From an uncultured Roseobacter sp. (lineage in GTDB: Bacteria; Pseudomonadota; Alphaproteobacteria; Rhodobacterales; Rhodobacteraceae): a stretch of DNA of 45,132 nt. Position 1 is the stretch's first letter, and every line of letters starts with the position of its first letter. The notes below the pieces were generated by a model, which was given only the letters and a program-made list of their open reading frames with translations, searched no databases and had not been told where the DNA came from. Positions 8,601 through 18,355 of this stretch are shown piece by piece. Where the stretch lies: the NCBI GenBank assembly GCA_913054455.1, contig CAJXIL010000013.1:1-45132 (forward strand), read 5' to 3'. The position numbers were made by a program, and so were the translations under genes.

Positions 8601-10571
8601 ATGATTACAGAGCTCGGACATTTCGCCCTCATCCTCGCCTTCATGATTGCCATTGTTCAAATGGTGGTTCCGATGATTGGTGCCCATAAACGCTGGCCCG
8701 GCTGGATGGCCGTCGCAGAGCCCGCAGCACAGGCGCAGTTCTTCTTTACCGCCTTTGCTTTTGGGGCCCTTGTTTGGGCCTTTGTAACCTCAGATTTCTC
8801 GCTGCGGCTGGTGATGCTGAACAGCCACTCGGCCAAGCCGATGCTCTATAAAATCTCTGGCACCTGGGGCAACCATGAGGGCTCTATGCTGCTTTGGGTG
8901 TTGATCGTTGCGCTGTTTGGTGCGGTGGCCTCGGTCTTTGGTGGTGGACTGCCGCAGACGCTGAAGGCCCGTGTTCTGGCGGTTCAGGCCTCGATTGGGG
9001 TGGCGTTTTTTGCCTTTATCCTCTTTACCTCCAACCCCTTCCTTCGCCTTGCAGTCCCGCCCTTTGATGGGCAGGATCTGAATCCGCTGCTGCAGGATCC
9101 GGGCCTCGCCTTCCATCCGCCGTTTTTGTACCTAGGCTATGTGGGTCTCTCCATGGCCTTTTCCTTTGCCGTGGCCGCCCTGATTGAGGGCCGGGTCGAT
9201 GCGGCCTGGGCCCGTTGGGTCCGCCCCTGGACGCTGGCCGCCTGGATCTTTCTCACCATTGGTATCGCGCTTGGCAGTTGGTGGGCCTATTATGAACTCG
9301 GCTGGGGTGGTTTCTGGTTCTGGGATCCGGTTGAAAACGCCTCCTTTATGCCTTGGCTCTTGGCGGCTGCCCTACTGCATTCGGCCATCGTGGTGGAGAA
9401 ACGTGAATCGCTGAAAAGCTGGACCATCCTGCTGGCGATCCTGGCCTTTGGGTTTTCGCTGATCGGGACCTTTATCGTGCGCTCCGGGCTTTTGACCTCG
9501 GTCCATGCCTTTGCCAATGACGCAGAGCGGGGCATTTTTATCCTGATGATCCTCGCCTTCTTTACCGGCGGGGCGCTGACGCTGTTTGCCGCCCGCGCCC
9601 AGTCTATGCAGGCGCGTGGGGTGTTTGGACTGGTCAGCCGCGAAGGCGCACTAGTGGCCAATAACATCCTGCTGGCTGTCGGCTGCTTTGTGGTCTTCTT
9701 TGGAACACTCTGGCCCATCGTGGCTGAAATGGCCTTTGGGCGGAAACTCTCGGTGGGTCCGCCCTTCTTTAATGCAGCCTTCACGCCCTTTATGGTGCTT
9801 TTGGGAGCGATCCTGCCCATCGGGTCGATGCTGCCCTGGAAGCGCGGCAATCTGGGGCGGACCTTGATGCGGCTGCGCTATGTCTTTGTTCTGGCTGTCG
9901 CTCTGGCGGTTTTGGCCTGGGCGATGCAGACAGGGCGATCCGGTCTGGGGCCAATCGGTCTGTTCCTGGGGTCCTGGGTGGTGTTTGGCGCTTTGGTTGA
10001 TCTGTGGGGCCGCACCGGCAGTTTGGCGCGCCTGATACGTCTGCCACGTGCGGACTGGGGAAAGGCCACGGCCCATGCTGGCCTCGGTGTAACCATCTTT
10101 GCCATCGCCGGGCTAACGGCCTGGGAGCAAGAAGATATCCGCATTGCGCAGATTGGTGAGCCCTTTACTGTTGGCGCCTATAAGCTGCGGCTTGATGGGG
10201 TCGAAAACACGCGCGGGCCCAACTATTTCACCACCATGGCAACTGTCAGCGTTACCCGTGCCGGGCGTCATGTGGCAGTAATGCATCCTGAAAAGCGTAA
10301 CTACCCTGTGGCAAAGATGCCCACAACAGAGGCCGCGATCGACTATCGCCTGTTGCGTGATCTCTATGTGGTGATTGGTGACCAACAGGTGGACGGCGGC
10401 TGGACCGTGCGGACCTATATCAAACCTCTTGCCAATTGGATCTGGGGTGGATGCCTGTTGATGGCGCTTGGAGGATTCCTGAGCCTGAGCGATCGCCGTT
10501 TCCGAGTTGCGGCTGGGGCAGCCAAAGGGCAGGGCGACACCAAAGGGGCAGCAGGGGTAGCGGCGGAATGA
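8601..10571 (+). CDS. ccmF: Cytochrome c haem lyase subunit CcmF
   Basis: A 656-residue polytopic membrane protein that, with CcmH, attaches haem to apocytochrome c in the periplasm. It shows WGNHEGSMLLW near residue 87 and PPFLYLGYVG near 173. The tryptophan-rich WWD haem-handling domain lies at about 225-247 (GSWWAYYELGWGGFWFWD). Many hydrophobic segments run throughout, with a periplasmic segment near 520-610 before the last helix. ATG 8601 starts directly at the first membrane segment and is preferred over an upstream in-frame ATG at 8565. It overlaps ccmH by four bases. Confidence 0.96.
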   Translation: MITELGHFALILAFMIAIVQMVVPMIGAHKRWPGWMAVAEPAAQAQFFFTAFAFGALVWAFVTSDFSLRLVMLNSHSAKPMLYKISGTWGNHEGSMLLWVLIVALFGAVASVFGGGLPQTLKARVLAVQASIGVAFFAFILFTSNPFLRLAVPPFDGQDLNPLLQDPGLAFHPPFLYLGYVGLSMAFSFAVAALIEGRVDAAWARWVRPWTLAAWIFLTIGIALGSWWAYYELGWGGFWFWDPVENASFMPWLLAAALLHSAIVVEKRESLKSWTILLAILAFGFSLIGTFIVRSGLLTSVHAFANDAERGIFILMILAFFTGGALTLFAARAQSMQARGVFGLVSREGALVANNILLAVGCFVVFFGTLWPIVAEMAFGRKLSVGPPFFNAAFTPFMVLLGAILPIGSMLPWKRGNLGRTLMRLRYVFVLAVALAVLAWAMQTGRSGLGPIGLFLGSWVVFGALVDLWGRTGSLARLIRLPRADWGKATAHAGLGVTIFAIAGLTAWEQEDIRIAQIGEPFTVGAYKLRLDGVENTRGPNYFTTMATVSVTRAGRHVAVMHPEKRNYPVAKMPTTEAAIDYRLLRDLYVVIGDQQVDGGWTVRTYIKPLANWIWGGCLLMALGGFLSLSDRRFRVAAGAAKGQGDTKGAAGVAAE

Positions 10572-11053
10572 ACAGTCTTAGAAACTGGGCCTTTAGCCTT
10601 GCCTTGGCGCTGGTTACCCCCGTTGTAACTCTGCCGGGTATCGCCCTGGCGGTTCAGCCGGATGAGGTTCTGTCGGATCCGGCGCTGGAGGCCCGCGCTC
10701 GTGAGCTGTCCAAGGATCTGCGCTGTCTCGTGTGCCGCAATGAAAATATCGACGAATCCAATGCCGATCTGGCCCGCGATCTGCGTGTCCTGGTGCGCGA
10801 ACGTCTGCTGGCTGGAGACAGCAATGGCGAGGTGATCGACTTTGTGGTGGAGCGGTACGGCGAATATGTGCTGTTGCGCCCCACCACCACCGGCGCCAAT
10901 TGGATGCTCTGGGCAGCTGGCCCCTTGATGCTGCTCCTGGCCTTAGGCGTGGCGGCTGGCTATATGCGCGGTCGTGGGCGCGCAGCCAAGGAGGGAGAGC
11001 AGGCGCTGAGTGATGAGGAACAAGCGCGGTTGAGTCAGATCCTCGACGAGTGA
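10568..11053 (+). CDS. ccmH: Cytochrome c maturation thiol oxidoreductase CcmH (CcmL/Ccl2 type)
   Basis: A 161-residue protein that reduces or presents apocytochrome c thiols to CcmF. A signal peptide covers about residues 1-28. The redox pair Cys53 and Cys56 lies in LRCLVCRNENI, where the family usually has LRCxxCQNQ. A three-helix region follows, and then one membrane helix at about 114-134 with a short cytoplasmic tail. The ATG overlaps the ccmF stop (ATGA), indicating translational coupling. The TPR part (CcmI) and the thioredoxin CcmG are not in the window. Confidence 0.93.
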   Translation: MNSLRNWAFSLALALVTPVVTLPGIALAVQPDEVLSDPALEARARELSKDLRCLVCRNENIDESNADLARDLRVLVRERLLAGDSNGEVIDFVVERYGEYVLLRPTTTGANWMLWAAGPLMLLLALGVAAGYMRGRGRAAKEGEQALSDEEQARLSQILDE

Positions 11054-11174
11054 CATTTTGTCTTTTGTGACGCGGGGTCCGGCTTTTCGCCCTCCGTTGT
11101 TTGCTCCACGGTTACTTGACTGCAGGGTAAAACGCCTGAAATTGCCTTAGAGGCATGTGAGATATGAGGTTTTG

Positions 11175-11951
11175 ATGGACTACAAGGAAATCCTGTATGC
11201 GCTTGAGGATGATCTGGCGATTGTCACGCTGAACCGTCCCAGCAAGATGAACGCCCTCACAGGGCAGATGCGCGCTGAGATCACTCATGCGATGAAACGC
11301 GCAGCATCTGAGGCACGGGCTGTTGTACTAACCGGTGCAGGCGCGGCTTTTTGCTCTGGTCAGGACCTGAGCGATGCCTCCGGCAATGGTGATCTTGATA
11401 TGGAGCGCACTCTGCGTGACGAATATACCCCAATGCTGGAAGCGATCTATGATTGCCCGGTTCCCACATTGTCGGTGATCAATGGGCCCGTGGCCGGCGC
11501 TGGCGCCAATCTGGCCCTTGCGGCGGATGTGGTGATTGCGACGGAAAGCGCCTATTTTCTACAGGCCTTTGCCCGTATTGGCCTGATGCCCGATGCCGGT
11601 GGCACCTGGTTCTTGCCGCGCCAGATGGGCCTGGCCAAGGCCATGGGGGCGGCGCTTTTTGCTGATAAGATCTCTGCGAAACAGGCCAGCGATTGGGGCA
11701 TGATCTGGGAAGCTATCCCGGATGATGAATTTGACGCAACCTGGCGGGCACGGGCGGCCTACCTGGCCAAGGGACCAACCAAGGCTTTTGGAGCCATTAA
11801 AACGGCGATCCGCGCCAGTTATGGCAACAGCCTCCCGGAGCAGCTGTCGGTGGAGGCGAGCCTGCAAGGGGAATGCGGAAAAAGCCGCGATTTTAATGAG
11901 GGTGTGACTGCGTTTTTGGAAAAACGCCCTGCCAATTTTGAGGGGCGCTGA
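11175..11951 (+). CDS. Enoyl-CoA hydratase/isomerase family protein, PaaG-like
   Basis: A 258-residue crotonase-fold protein acting on an acyl-CoA. The oxyanion-hole segments are AAFCSGQDLSD and GPVAGAGANLALA. GLMPDAGGTWFLPR carries the Asp typical of PaaG-type ring-epoxide isomerases rather than the Glu pair of classical hydratases. No other paa gene is nearby, so a phenylacetate role is not shown, and a broad fatty or aromatic acyl-CoA isomerase is equally possible. ATG 11175 after ATGAGG is preferred over GTG 11157. A strong terminator follows. The 120-bp upstream gap after ccmH contains TTGACT (11116-11121) without a convincing -10 box. Confidence 0.88.
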   Translation: MDYKEILYALEDDLAIVTLNRPSKMNALTGQMRAEITHAMKRAASEARAVVLTGAGAAFCSGQDLSDASGNGDLDMERTLRDEYTPMLEAIYDCPVPTLSVINGPVAGAGANLALAADVVIATESAYFLQAFARIGLMPDAGGTWFLPRQMGLAKAMGAALFADKISAKQASDWGMIWEAIPDDEFDATWRARAAYLAKGPTKAFGAIKTAIRASYGNSLPEQLSVEASLQGECGKSRDFNEGVTAFLEKRPANFEGR

Positions 11952-11978
11952 GCCAATCCCATCCTCTTTTAGGAACAA

Positions 11979-12012
11979 GAAAACCGGCGGAATGGCTCCG
12001 CCGGTTTTCTTT
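11979..12012 (+). terminator. Strong intrinsic terminator after the enoyl-CoA hydratase gene
   Basis: A perfect 13-bp stem GAAAACCGGCGGA / TCCGCCGGTTTTC with a 5-nt loop, ending in TTTTCTTTT, begins 27 bp after the stop codon. Confidence 0.9.
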
Positions 12013-12046
12013 TGCCGCGTGGCCCTAGATAAGTCATAGCAGAGAC

Positions 12047-12085
12047 AAAAAATCCTGCGTTGAACTGGCAGGTTCAACGCAGGAT
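12047..12085 (-). terminator. Strong intrinsic terminator for the RTX-like gene
   Basis: A perfect 14-bp stem (12052-12065 with 12072-12085; arms ATCCTGCGTTGAAC and its complement) around a 6-nt loop. On the minus strand it is followed by six T. It lies 27 bp after the minus-strand stop at 12113. Confidence 0.9.
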
Positions 12086-12112
12086 GTGGAAGACTATTTT
12101 ACGCTGCTGCGT

Positions 12113-13051
12113 TTAAGCTGCACGCACGCCGTTGAGCAGGAGGACATGTTCCGTCAGATCAAAGCTGTCGTCTTGGTCCTGCACGCGGATCACCTCTGAG
12201 CCATTGGCAGAGATAATCGCATCAGAAGTGCCGTCCTCGTTCTCGACCAATTCCATTGTCAGCTCAGGTTCGCCATCCGCAGGATCATAGGCGTACATCA
12301 GTTGATCTTCGGCTGGGTCAAAATCGGTTACCGTTGCAGCTTCTTGACCTTCGAGCCAGGAGGCGGTCACAAATGTATCCGCTCCGCTGCCACCGCCAAC
12401 GGTGTCATTGACGCCAAAAATAACAGTGTCGTCTCCGGAGCCGCCAAAGGCTTGATCGCCTTCGGTGTCACTGTCTGCGGAGAAATCGATCTGCAGCTGA
12501 TCAAGCAAATTTCCGATGCCATTTTCAGGCACTGGGTCTGCAAGGAAAGCCGCAGCGGCATCAGGGTCCATGGTGCCGCTTGCGATGATCAAGTCATCTC
12601 CGCCGTCGCCTTGCAATCTGTCAGTGCCGGTTGTGTCAATGAGAACGTCATCATTGCGCCCGCCGCGGACAAGGTCATCATCTTCACCACCTTGTACCAG
12701 ATCTTCGCCATGGCCGCCAAAGACGCTGTCGTTGCCTTCACCGCCTTGGACGCTATCGGCGCCACCGTCACCAAATACACGGTCGTCACCACCGTTCCCA
12801 TCAAGGGTATCGGTGCCGTTTTTACCCAAGATCGTGTTGTCGTCCTCGTCACCTTCGATCTCATCATCACCGCTGGCGCCGATAAAGGAGTCGATGTCCG
12901 CGCCGCCACCAGTGTCATTGCCGCCGCCGGTGTCAGTTCCGCCACCGGTGTCATCACCGCCACCGCTATCCGCCGGAGCATCATCATCGTCGTCGATAAT
13001 AAAGGCGATACCGGCAACCAGGCCGATACCCAAAAGTGCCATCCACATCAT
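12113..13051 (-). CDS. Membrane-anchored acidic protein with RTX-like calcium-binding repeats
   Basis: A 312-residue protein. It opens with a hydrophobic stretch (MMWMALLGIGLVAGIAFI), then a run of aspartates and a DTGGG-repeat spacer at about residues 22-55. Residues about 60-160 hold degenerate glycine/aspartate nonapeptides of the GGxGxDxxx type (GNGGDDRVFGDGG and similar), which bind calcium in RTX proteins. The C-terminal half (about 190-312) resembles the usual tail after such repeats. ATG 13051 follows GGGGGA; an upstream in-frame ATG at 13117 lacks this. No type I secretion genes are nearby. The single helix suggests anchoring or export rather than a free toxin, and the function is unknown. 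It is transcribed alone, between the gltA terminator and its own. Confidence 0.8.
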   Translation of the reverse strand: MMWMALLGIGLVAGIAFIIDDDDDAPADSGGGDDTGGGTDTGGGNDTGGGADIDSFIGASGDDEIEGDEDDNTILGKNGTDTLDGNGGDDRVFGDGGADSVQGGEGNDSVFGGHGEDLVQGGEDDDLVRGGRNDDVLIDTTGTDRLQGDGGDDLIIASGTMDPDAAAAFLADPVPENGIGNLLDQLQIDFSADSDTEGDQAFGGSGDDTVIFGVNDTVGGGSGADTFVTASWLEGQEAATVTDFDPAEDQLMYAYDPADGEPELTMELVENEDGTSDAIISANGSEVIRVQDQDDSFDLTEHVLLLNGVRAA

Positions 13052-13252
13052 AGAATTGTCCCCCAGAAAGTGATTAGAATTTCGTTTAAAATACCTCTGG
13101 TTGGAGCATTGGAACAAGACAATTTAAATGTGTTTGTCCTTTAATTCGAACCAAGCCCTCCACAATGATTTTACGCTGACGTTATTGTTCACCAAAAGGA
13201 ACCAATTCCCCTAAATGGTCAAAAAGAAGCGCGATGGGGACCATAGATTGCG

Positions 13253-13294
13253 GTCGCCTGCCCACAAAAATGACTAACTTGGATTGCAGGCGAC
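13253..13294. promoter_or_regulatory. Dyad upstream of the RTX-like gene
   Basis: GTCGCCTGC (13253-13261) and GCAGGCGAC (13286-13294) are perfect 9-bp inverted arms 24 bp apart. They lie about 200 bp before the RTX-like start and just past the gltA terminator. It may be an operator pair or a transcript hairpin; no regulator is recognised. The rest of 13052-13342 shows no gene. Confidence 0.35.
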
Positions 13295-13342
13295 TCACTG
13301 GAAGGTTTTCCTATTGGCTCTGTTTCCAACAGGACCACCAAT

Positions 13343-13372
13343 AAAAAAGCCCCGCCAAAATGGCGAGGCTTT
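13343..13372 (-). terminator. Intrinsic terminator of gltA
   Basis: AAAGCCCCGCC pairs with GGCGAGGCTTT (one mismatch) around AAAAT. On the minus strand the stem is followed by six T. It lies 23 bp after the gltA stop. Confidence 0.85.
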
Positions 13373-13394
13373 GAAGTCTGGCACCAGACCTAGT

Positions 13395-14690
13395 TTAGCG
13401 GTTTTCGATATCCACGTAGTCGCGGGCAGTTTGGCCAAGATAGAGCTGGCGCGGGCGACCAATTTTGTTCTGTGGATCGGTGATCATTTCTTTCCACTGG
13501 GAGATCCAGCCTACAGTGCGCGACAGCGCAAAGATCGGGGTGAACATCGAAGTAGGGAAACCCATCGCTTCCAGAATAATACCGGAATAGAAATCCACAT
13601 TCGGGAACAGTTTCTTTTCTTTGAAGTAGGGGTCATTCAGAGCTGTCTGTTCCAGCTCCTTGGCCACCTGCAGCAGCGGGTTGTCTTCGACGCCTAGGAG
13701 CTCAAGAACCTCATCGGCAGACTGTTTCAGAACCGTCGCGCGCGGGTCGGTGTTTTTGTAAACACGGTGACCAAAGCCCATCAGACGGAAGGGATCGTCC
13801 TTATCCTTGGCGCGTGCAATGAACTCGGGAATGCGGTCAACGGAACCGATTTCCTTGAGCATCTCCAGGCAGGCCTGGTTGGCGCCGCCATGGGCTGGGC
13901 CCCAGAGGCAAGCAATGCCGGCCGCGATGCAGGCGAAAGGATTTGCGCCGGAAGAGGAGGCCAAACGCACGGTCGAAGTTGAGGCGTTTTGCTCGTGGTC
14001 CGCGTGCAGGGTAAAGATCCGGTCCATTGCACGGCTCAGGATCGGGTTTACATGGTACTCTTCTGCAGGCACCGAGAAGCACATGTGCAGGAAGTTGGCT
14101 GCATAATCCAGATCGTTGCGGGGATAGACGAAGGGCTGACCGATGGAATATTTATAGGCCATCGCCGCAATCGTGGGCAGCTTGGCGATCAGGCGGATCG
14201 AGGCAACTTCGCGCTGCCATGGATCAGCGATATCAGTCGAATCATGGTAGAAGGCAGACATGGCGCCAACAACACCCACCAGGGTTGCCATTGGGTGCGC
14301 ATCGCGGCGGAAACCACGGAAGAAGTTGTGCATCTGTTCATGCACCATGGTGTGACGGGTCACACGGGCTTCAAAATCTTCCAGCTGTGCCGCTGTTGGC
14401 AGCTCACCATACAGTAGGAGGTAGCAAACCTCTAGATAGTGCGATTGCGAAGCAAGCTGGTCGATGGGGTAGCCACGGTGCAGCAGCTCGCCTTTGGCAC
14501 CGTCAATAAAGGTGATGGTGCTGTCGCAGCTGGCGGTCGAGGTGAAGCCCGGATCATAGGTGAAAACGCCGGCCTGGGCATAGAGTTTGCGGATGTCCAG
14601 AACATCAGGCCCGGTGGTTGGCGAGAAAATGGGAAGCTCATATTCCTGGTCGTTCAGGCTGAGCTTTGCGGTCTTCTGTGTCTCGGTCAT
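13395..14690 (-). CDS. gltA: Citrate synthase (type II, hexameric class)
   Basis: Condenses acetyl-CoA and oxaloacetate at the entry of the citrate cycle. It has 431 residues, the length of Gram-negative NADH-sensitive citrate synthases. Catalytic residues are seen in [11 protein letters not shown] (His), MGFGHRVYK (His) and FPNVDFYSG (Asp). AGGAAGGGA lies seven bases before the ATG. It follows gltX in the same direction with a 130-bp gap that holds two hairpins but no T-run, so gltA may have both its own promoter and read-through from gltX. Confidence 0.97.
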   Translation of the reverse strand: MTETQKTAKLSLNDQEYELPIFSPTTGPDVLDIRKLYAQAGVFTYDPGFTSTASCDSTITFIDGAKGELLHRGYPIDQLASQSHYLEVCYLLLYGELPTAAQLEDFEARVTRHTMVHEQMHNFFRGFRRDAHPMATLVGVVGAMSAFYHDSTDIADPWQREVASIRLIAKLPTIAAMAYKYSIGQPFVYPRNDLDYAANFLHMCFSVPAEEYHVNPILSRAMDRIFTLHADHEQNASTSTVRLASSSGANPFACIAAGIACLWGPAHGGANQACLEMLKEIGSVDRIPEFIARAKDKDDPFRLMGFGHRVYKNTDPRATVLKQSADEVLELLGVEDNPLLQVAKELEQTALNDPYFKEKKLFPNVDFYSGIILEAMGFPTSMFTPIFALSRTVGWISQWKEMITDPQNKIGRPRQLYLGQTARDYVDIENR

Positions 14691-14754
14691 AGATGTCCCT
14701 TCCTGTATCAGGCACGAATACCCGGAATTTTATCCCGGGCACGGTGCAGGCAGA

Positions 14755-14777
14755 ACCTGCGCGCGGATCGCGCAGGT
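14755..14777. other. Hairpin in the gltX-gltA gap
   Basis: ACCTGCGCG and CGCGCAGGT form a perfect 9-bp stem around CGGAT. A second small dyad (CCCGG / CCGGG) lies at 14721-14738. Neither is followed by a T-run on the minus strand, so they are more likely leader structure of gltA than an intrinsic terminator. Confidence 0.4.
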
Positions 14778-14820
14778 GAGGTGGTATAGGAACAGGCTTA
14801 CTGACCAGTTAAGGACAGGA

Positions 14821-16221
14821 TTAGCCTGTGGCGTCGTTGAGCCGGGCCATCGTTTCTTCACGGCCCAGGATCAGCATCATGTCAAACACCGATGGTGTTG
14901 CGGCACGACCGGCCAACACGGCCCGCAGGGGGGCGGCCAGCTTGCCGAACTTGGTGTCATGGGCTTCTGCAAATGTATTGAGAAGCGCCTCAAGATCTTC
15001 ACGTGTCCAGCTAACACTTTGCAACTGCGGCGTCAATTGAGCCAGTATACCATCGGATACATTTGCAAGCGCTTTGGCAGCTTTTTCATCCGGTTCAATT
15101 GGCCTGGATGTCAGGACAAAGTGAGCTTTTTCAAGCAGGTCCGGGAAGGTCTTAGCCCGATCCTTGAGGCAATACATCGCACGTTCAAGATTTGCTGACT
15201 TAACGTCATCCAAAGGTGATTGATCGGAGGCGATCAGGTAAGACTGGATTTCTTGCTGCAGTGCAGCGTCATCGCTAACAGCGTTGTGCTGGCTACAGAG
15301 GTTTTCCAGCTTCTTTGTGTCAAAGCGCGCCGGGCTTTTGCCGATTGCCTCCAGGCCAAACCAGTCCCGGGCCTGGGCATCGGAAAAAAACTCGTCGTCG
15401 CCGTGGCTCCAGCCCAAACGAGCCAGATAGTTTCGCATACCCGCCGCACAATAGCCCATGGCTTGGTACTCTTGCGCCCCCAGGGCGCCGTGGCGTTTGG
15501 ACAGTTTTTTCCCGTCTGCGCCGTGGATCAAGGGAATATGGGCCCAGACCGGAATTTCCCAGCCCATAGCCTCATAGATCACCATTTGGCGGGCGGCATT
15601 GTTTAAGTGATCGTCTCCACGGATCACATGGGTCACCCCCATATCGTGGTCGTCCACCACGACGGCCAACATATAGACCGGTGTTCCATCCGAACGCAGC
15701 AGAATCAAATCATCCAACTGATCGTTCCGGATGGTGACATCCCCCTGGACCTGATCTTTGATAACTGTGCTGCCATCCTGAGGCGCCTTGATGCGGATCA
15801 CATAGAGAGCATCGGGGTGTGATTCTGCTGGTGCCTCGCGCCAGGGAGAGCGGTAGAGGGTGGATTTTCCTTCGGCCTTGGCGGCATCGCGAAAGGCTGC
15901 GATCTCTTCTTGGGTGGCAAAACACTTATAGGCCTTGCCCTCAGCCAGGAGCTGTCCTGCAACCTCTGCATGACGTTTCGCGCCGTCAAACTGGCTGACA
16001 ATCTCGCCATCGTGGTCGAGCCCCAGCCAATTCATGCCCTGCAAAATAGCAGCTGTTGCCTCGGGCGTGGAGCGTGCGCGATCAGTATCTTCGATCCGCA
16101 AGAGAAATTTGCCACCACGGCCGCGCGCAAAAAGCCAGTTAAACAGCGCGGTACGGGCACCACCAATGTGCAAAAAACCTGTAGGAGAGGGGGCAAAGCG
16201 AGTGACGACGGGTTTGGACAT
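14821..16221 (-). CDS. gltX: Glutamyl-tRNA synthetase
   Basis: Charges tRNA-Glu (and possibly tRNA-Gln, if the genome uses the amidotransferase route). It has 466 residues. The class I signatures are both present: [14 protein letters not shown] near residues 7-20 (HIGH motif) and KLSKRHG near 240 (KMSKS motif). The ATG at 16221 begins [12 protein letters not shown], the expected family N-terminus; the open frame continues upstream to 16338 but would overlap comEC. Many alphaproteobacteria carry two gltX copies, and only one is here. It diverges from comEC with a 77-bp gap. Confidence 0.96.
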   Translation of the reverse strand: MSKPVVTRFAPSPTGFLHIGGARTALFNWLFARGRGGKFLLRIEDTDRARSTPEATAAILQGMNWLGLDHDGEIVSQFDGAKRHAEVAGQLLAEGKAYKCFATQEEIAAFRDAAKAEGKSTLYRSPWREAPAESHPDALYVIRIKAPQDGSTVIKDQVQGDVTIRNDQLDDLILLRSDGTPVYMLAVVVDDHDMGVTHVIRGDDHLNNAARQMVIYEAMGWEIPVWAHIPLIHGADGKKLSKRHGALGAQEYQAMGYCAAGMRNYLARLGWSHGDDEFFSDAQARDWFGLEAIGKSPARFDTKKLENLCSQHNAVSDDAALQQEIQSYLIASDQSPLDDVKSANLERAMYCLKDRAKTFPDLLEKAHFVLTSRPIEPDEKAAKALANVSDGILAQLTPQLQSVSWTREDLEALLNTFAEAHDTKFGKLAAPLRAVLAGRAATPSVFDMMLILGREETMARLNDATG

Positions 16222-16298
16222 GAGGTGATCTGCCTTTGGAAGCCAAGAATGAGCTGGAGTTTCCGCCTGTTTACCGAGGCCGCGTAGCTGGAGCAACC

Positions 16299-18305
16299 AT
16301 GCAGATCCTGCTGCGGATTGATCAGGCGTTACAGGCACAGCGGGGGCATTTGATGCCCTGGACCCCGGTATGCCTGGGAATCGGTATTGGCTGCTTCTTT
16401 TTACTGCGCAGTGACCCTGGTGTCGTAAGCTGGTGCTTGCTTGCTTTGTTTAGTGGTCTGATGTTGCCCTTGACCCGTAGTGCCGACGCGCGGGCGCTGC
16501 TGGTCTGGGCAATTCTGCTTGTGGCTCTGGGCTTTGCCGTCGCAGGACTGCGCAGCTTCCTGGTGCAGGCGCCAGCGCTGACATTTCGCTACTATGGCCC
16601 GGTTGAGGGACGGCTCATTGCCATAGATCGCTCCAGCAGTGGCGCGATTCGGATTACGCTGGACCAGGTGCGGTTGACCCGCGTGGCGCCCCAAGACCGA
16701 CCTGCGCGGGTACGTCTGTCACTGGCCCAAGAGGGGGAGCTGCCCCAGATTGGAGAGCGGTTAGCGACTACCGCTCATTTAATGCCTCCCCAGGGACCCA
16801 GTGAACCCGGCGGTTTTGACTTTCGCCGTTACGCCTGGTTTATGAAAATTGGTGCCAATGGCTATACCCGCTCGCCTCTTGTGGTCACGGCGCCGCCGCA
16901 GTCCGGGCTCTATCTGCAACGGTTTCGCTATCGCCTGTCCCAGGCGGTGCAACAGCGCGTCAAGCCCGAGACCGGAGGGTTCGCCGCCGCCATCATCGCA
17001 GGAGACCGGAGTGGGGTGGGGCCGCAGGAACTTCAAAACCTCAGAACCAGCAACCTCGCCCATTTGCTTGCGATATCTGGGCTCCATATGGGGCTGCTTA
17101 CAGGGTTCGTCTTTACAGTGCTGCGGTTCTCGCTGTGTGTTTTTCCAGCCATAGCGCTGCGGTGGAATATCAAGAAGATCTCAGCAGGAGCTGCGCTGGT
17201 GGTGGGGCTCATCTACCTCGGCATCTCGGGTGGCAGCGTCTCGACCGAGCGGGCCTTTATCATGGTTTTGGTCTTGCTTGTTGCCGTTCTGCTGGATCGC
17301 CGTGCCCTTTCGCTGCGCGCGGTTGCCGTTGCGGCAACGCTTGTTTTGCTGCGACGGCCAGAAACACTGCTGTCGCCGGGCTTTCAGATGAGCTTTGCAG
17401 CCACCACCGCCTTGGTCGCTGTCTTTGGTTGGTTTAGAACACGACAGGTCCTATTGGGCCAAGCCTGGCTGCGTTCTGTGCTCACGGTGGTTTTATCATC
17501 TGCGGTCGCCGGAGCCGCGACAGCCCCCTTTGGCGCGGCCCATTTTCATGTTGTGTCCCATTATGGGCTCATTGCAAATGTATTGGCCGTTCCCATTATG
17601 GGATTGGTCGTTGTCCCAGCAGCTGTCCTTTCTATCTGTCTGGCGCCTCTAGGGGGCGAGCAAATTGGTATTTTCTTTCTGCAGAGTGGCCTTGAATGGA
17701 TTCTGGCCGTTGCCGCCTGGGTGTCATCCTTTCCAAAGCCGCAAAGTGGTGTGGTGATGCCAGGTATCTGGGTCTTGCCACTTTTCACTCTGGGGGCGCT
17801 GTTTGTGCTTCTTTGGCATGGGCGGATGCGATGGGGGGGCTTTTTCCTAATTGGGCTGTCATTGCTAAACTGGGTGCAGGCTGAACGTCCGTTGGTGCTC
17901 ATCTCCGCGAATGGAGGCCTGGTGGGGGTCCTGACTCCGCAAGGCCGAGCTTTGTCCCGTGGGAAAAGCCAAGGCTACACGGCAACGCGTTGGCTCGCGG
18001 CTGATGGAACGCTGTTATCGCAATCCAAGGCCGCCCAGCTCTGGCGCCCGCCTGACCATGCGGGGGCGGATTGGGTGCCGGGGCGCCGGGTAATCCACAT
18101 CACAGGCAAGCGACATTCCGATGCATTAACCGAGTGCCACACTACAGATTTGATTGTTTCAAACCTCCCCCTAGACCTCGAAGGCGGCTGCGAGGTTCTG
18201 GGGCCAAAGCACCTGCGGCGCAGCGGCAGTATCCGTATAGACCACGATGGCAGTCTGGTGACGGCTGCCGATGTCGCCGGCAATCGCCCTTGGTCACGAC
18301 CTTGA
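16299..18305 (+). CDS. comEC: ComEC/Rec2 family competence membrane channel
   Basis: A 668-residue inner-membrane protein, expected to pass single-stranded DNA into the cytoplasm during natural transformation. An N-terminal DUF4131/OB-like segment (about residues 20-210) precedes the competence domain, whose hallmark [12 protein letters not shown] lies near 256. About eight more membrane segments follow, to about 530. The C-terminal 140 residues sit where other ComEC proteins have a metallo-beta-lactamase domain, but no HxHxDH motif is present. ATG 16299 follows GGAG; upstream in-frame TTG 16236 is possible but would crowd the gltX start. It converges with lexA, 50 bp away. Confidence 0.9.
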   Translation: MQILLRIDQALQAQRGHLMPWTPVCLGIGIGCFFLLRSDPGVVSWCLLALFSGLMLPLTRSADARALLVWAILLVALGFAVAGLRSFLVQAPALTFRYYGPVEGRLIAIDRSSSGAIRITLDQVRLTRVAPQDRPARVRLSLAQEGELPQIGERLATTAHLMPPQGPSEPGGFDFRRYAWFMKIGANGYTRSPLVVTAPPQSGLYLQRFRYRLSQAVQQRVKPETGGFAAAIIAGDRSGVGPQELQNLRTSNLAHLLAISGLHMGLLTGFVFTVLRFSLCVFPAIALRWNIKKISAGAALVVGLIYLGISGGSVSTERAFIMVLVLLVAVLLDRRALSLRAVAVAATLVLLRRPETLLSPGFQMSFAATTALVAVFGWFRTRQVLLGQAWLRSVLTVVLSSAVAGAATAPFGAAHFHVVSHYGLIANVLAVPIMGLVVVPAAVLSICLAPLGGEQIGIFFLQSGLEWILAVAAWVSSFPKPQSGVVMPGIWVLPLFTLGALFVLLWHGRMRWGGFFLIGLSLLNWVQAERPLVLISANGGLVGVLTPQGRALSRGKSQGYTATRWLAADGTLLSQSKAAQLWRPPDHAGADWVPGRRVIHITGKRHSDALTECHTTDLIVSNLPLDLEGGCEVLGPKHLRRSGSIRIDHDGSLVTAADVAGNRPWSRP

Positions 18306-18355
18306 TTTTTCTGCTCAGAAAAGAGCGCCGTAAGCACAGGTTAACGCGCCAGAGG

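Noticed and set aside
12302-13144. 280-codon plus-strand frame opposite the RTX-like gene
   Set aside because: Produced by the repeated Gly/Asp codons of the real gene on the other strand.
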